A stretch of 64,000 bases of DNA from Strigops habroptila (taxonomy: Eukaryota; Chordata; Aves; Psittaciformes; Psittacidae), in assembly GCF_004027225.2 (NCBI RefSeq), contig NC_044277.2, forward strand, positions 103,781,725-103,845,724, read 5' to 3'. The notes beneath the pieces are model-generated. The model was not told where the DNA came from, made no database searches, and saw only the letters and a list, made by a program, of their open reading frames with translations. The translations under genes and the position numbers were made by a program. Shown piece after piece: positions 62,423 to 64,000 of this stretch (positions are counted from its first letter, which is position 1; every line of letters begins with the position of its first letter).

Positions 62423-62450
62423 TCACTTTCAGGCTCCTTTTGTTTGGCAC
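62419..62450 (-). CDS. PRKAG2: PRKAG2, AMPK gamma-2 subunit: last coding exon
   Basis: AMPK gamma-2 is the regulatory subunit that binds AMP, ADP and ATP through four CBS repeats and controls AMP-activated kinase. Only its C-terminal tail is here: 32 nt after a strong acceptor (pyrimidine-rich TTTCCTCTTCTGTTAACAG), encoding GAKQKEPESE and TGA, with the first Gly codon split. Human gamma-2 ends GAKQKETETE (from memory), so the match is close and specific; gamma-1 ends differently. The preceding exon, with the last CBS repeat, is not within the 1.5 kb to the right edge. Position next to RHEB on the same strand agrees with human gene order. Confidence 0.9.
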
Positions 62451-64000
62451 CTGTTAACAGAAGAGGAAAGCACGTGTGATTTCCTTATGCACATAGCACT
62501 TGGCTTCTGGAAAAGCACTGCTTGTTCTGAATGCTGGAGCTTTGCCTAACCACAGCACCAGAATCTTTGTACTGGATACCATTTATGAAGAAGATACTGC
62601 AGGATTGCTAAATGCTAATGTAAAACACAGTGAGGAAGGCATCAAGACCATTATTGCATCTAACTGCACTGGCAAGTCTAAGTAACTTCTGGGAAGCTAC
62701 TAATAGTGGCTTGGAGGATTCACTCCAGCACAAGAATGTATTTTAAAAACCTCCAACCAAAAAGCTACAGCCCAGACCTGTCCATCAGCTTAGAAGCCAA
62801 GCTTAATCTTCATAATAGCCTCAAAAATTCAAGTCCTGCTTGAGAACAAGCTATGTAAGAATTCAGTTTAACTACACTGTGTTGAGGGACTCATTTTTCC
62901 TGGCTCAGAGGCAGATTCTGCTTACAGTAGGGATCCAAGAGACCTGTTCAGCAGGACTGCACAGCACCTTGCTTCTTCTCCAAGTACTCAAACCAGCCAC
63001 ATACTGGGCAGCGACTGAACTGTACTGCCAGTGTGGTTTGAGTATCCAACTCTAGAGAGCAAGGACCTCTTGCCAGCAACCTGGAGTTACTACTTGTATA
63101 ATCAAACATTGAAATACTTGTTAAATACATCCAGTTTTTACATCACAACTGACACGCCCCCCAACCCAACACTCCAGATTTTACAAACTAGATCTATACC
63201 GCAAACATCCTCACCCTTATTTCATGAGACAAATTCCAACCTAAATTGCCTGTGGAACTGCAATCTAATGCCCAACTCTTCCTAAAGATGCCTTCCCTCA
63301 CTTTAGCTTTTCCACTGGCATAATCCTGCCCCTCTGCTGCTCTAATCCCTGTACTGAGTACTAAACTCATCTGTGAGCCAGTTTAGTGTACCAAACAAAC
63401 AAAACTGCAGGGTTTTTTGTTGGCTCAATTGCCTCTAGATCAATGATTTAAAGCAGCTCACAGAGGGACCTCATGAGCGTGGGTGCTGCCACACGCTAAA
63501 TGCCAGAAGCACATGGCCCAGAGTATGGGAGCAGGAACTACCCATTTTAATAACAGAGCACTGTTATATCAGCTCCCGGAGTTGCAACTTAAGTATCCAT
63601 GTAATTCCAGTATAACAAAACTCTTAGTTTGTCAGTGTCCAAATTTATCTTTTCTGTCTAAACTCTGCTCCATTAATGGTGACGTTCTACTCTCCTTGGA
63701 TTCTCCTACCCTCTAGTCATGAGGCAAACTACCTCCTCTGTCTGGAGAGGCACAGTTTGCCCATCTTTACACCTCTCTCTTAGGAGGGACATACACCTCT
63801 CCATTATCTTTCTAGGCAATGAGCCTGTTTGACCCAGGCCTTTGGGCTGATTTCTTAATCTGATCCATACCTTTCACAGAAAGCTGGGTTTCCTGCTCTT
63901 CCAGGTCATTAAAAGGAACCAGATGCACTGACATAATACCTCTGGCAGTATCACTGATCACTTTCTTTCAGGGGAGGAATCTTACTATTTCAAAAAGCTG
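62451..64000 (-). other. PRKAG2: PRKAG2 last intron (incomplete)
   Basis: From the acceptor at 62451-62454 to the window edge. I looked for the preceding exon, which should encode a VVDIYSKFDVI- or SDILQALILTPA-like segment, and found none. Short open frames occur, including a plus-strand one of 61 codons at 62500-62685, without recognisable family. Confidence 0.75.

Noticed and set aside
62500-62685. 61-codon plus-strand frame opposite the PRKAG2 last intron
   Set aside because: Protein-like on inspection but antisense within an intron, with no splice context or known relative.
1-64000. CRISPR arrays, operons, prophages, tRNA or rRNA genes
   Set aside because: Nothing of the kind is seen. 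The window is vertebrate nuclear DNA with spliced genes and CR1 repeats.

Overview
This is a nuclear genomic window from a vertebrate, almost certainly a bird. Interspersed repeats are mainly CR1 LINE fragments with the typical avian 3' end (copies at 1, 8849, 9351, 10999, 12249, 43218, 47215 and 55591). There is one solo long terminal repeat of an avian endogenous-retrovirus type at 40811-41361. Genes are split by large introns with GT..AG boundaries. There are no prokaryotic features, CRISPR arrays or operons.

Three genes lie on the minus strand in the order CRYGN - RHEB - PRKAG2 (left to right), the order I know from human 7q36.1. CRYGN (gamma-N crystallin, a lens-type structural protein) has its first three exons at 4549-4569, 3858-4106 and 1960-2105. 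Its last exon was not found and probably lies left of base 1. RHEB (small GTPase that activates mTORC1) is complete. Its eight coding exons run from 54230 down to 13868 and encode 184 residues ending in the prenylation box CSVM. Intron 1 alone is about 20 kb. The promoter sits in a CpG island (about 53330-54850) with an E-box of the CLEAR type, CRE-like sites and three CCAAT boxes. PRKAG2 (AMPK gamma-2) contributes only its last coding exon (62419-62450, residues GAKQKEPESE then stop) and a roughly 1.1 kb 3' UTR ending near 61270. Its other exons lie to the right of the window.

Intergenic DNA between CRYGN and RHEB (about 4.8-13.4 kb) and between RHEB and PRKAG2 (about 54.9-61.3 kb) holds CR1 fragments and simple sequence, with no recognisable gene. 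RHEB and PRKAG2 both act around growth and energy sensing: AMPK inhibits mTORC1 through TSC2 and Raptor, and TSC2 is the GTPase-activating protein for RHEB. Their proximity is shared synteny, and the sequence gives no evidence of co-regulation.

The most interesting unexplained signal is in the PRKAG2 terminal exon. An open frame of 59 codons begins at an ATG that overlaps the PRKAG2 stop codon (ATGA). The same frame would be entered if a downstream AG served as an alternative splice acceptor, giving a different, longer C-terminus. Exon boundaries were worked out by hand from splice consensus and family sequence. Human comparisons are from memory, and no alignment was run.
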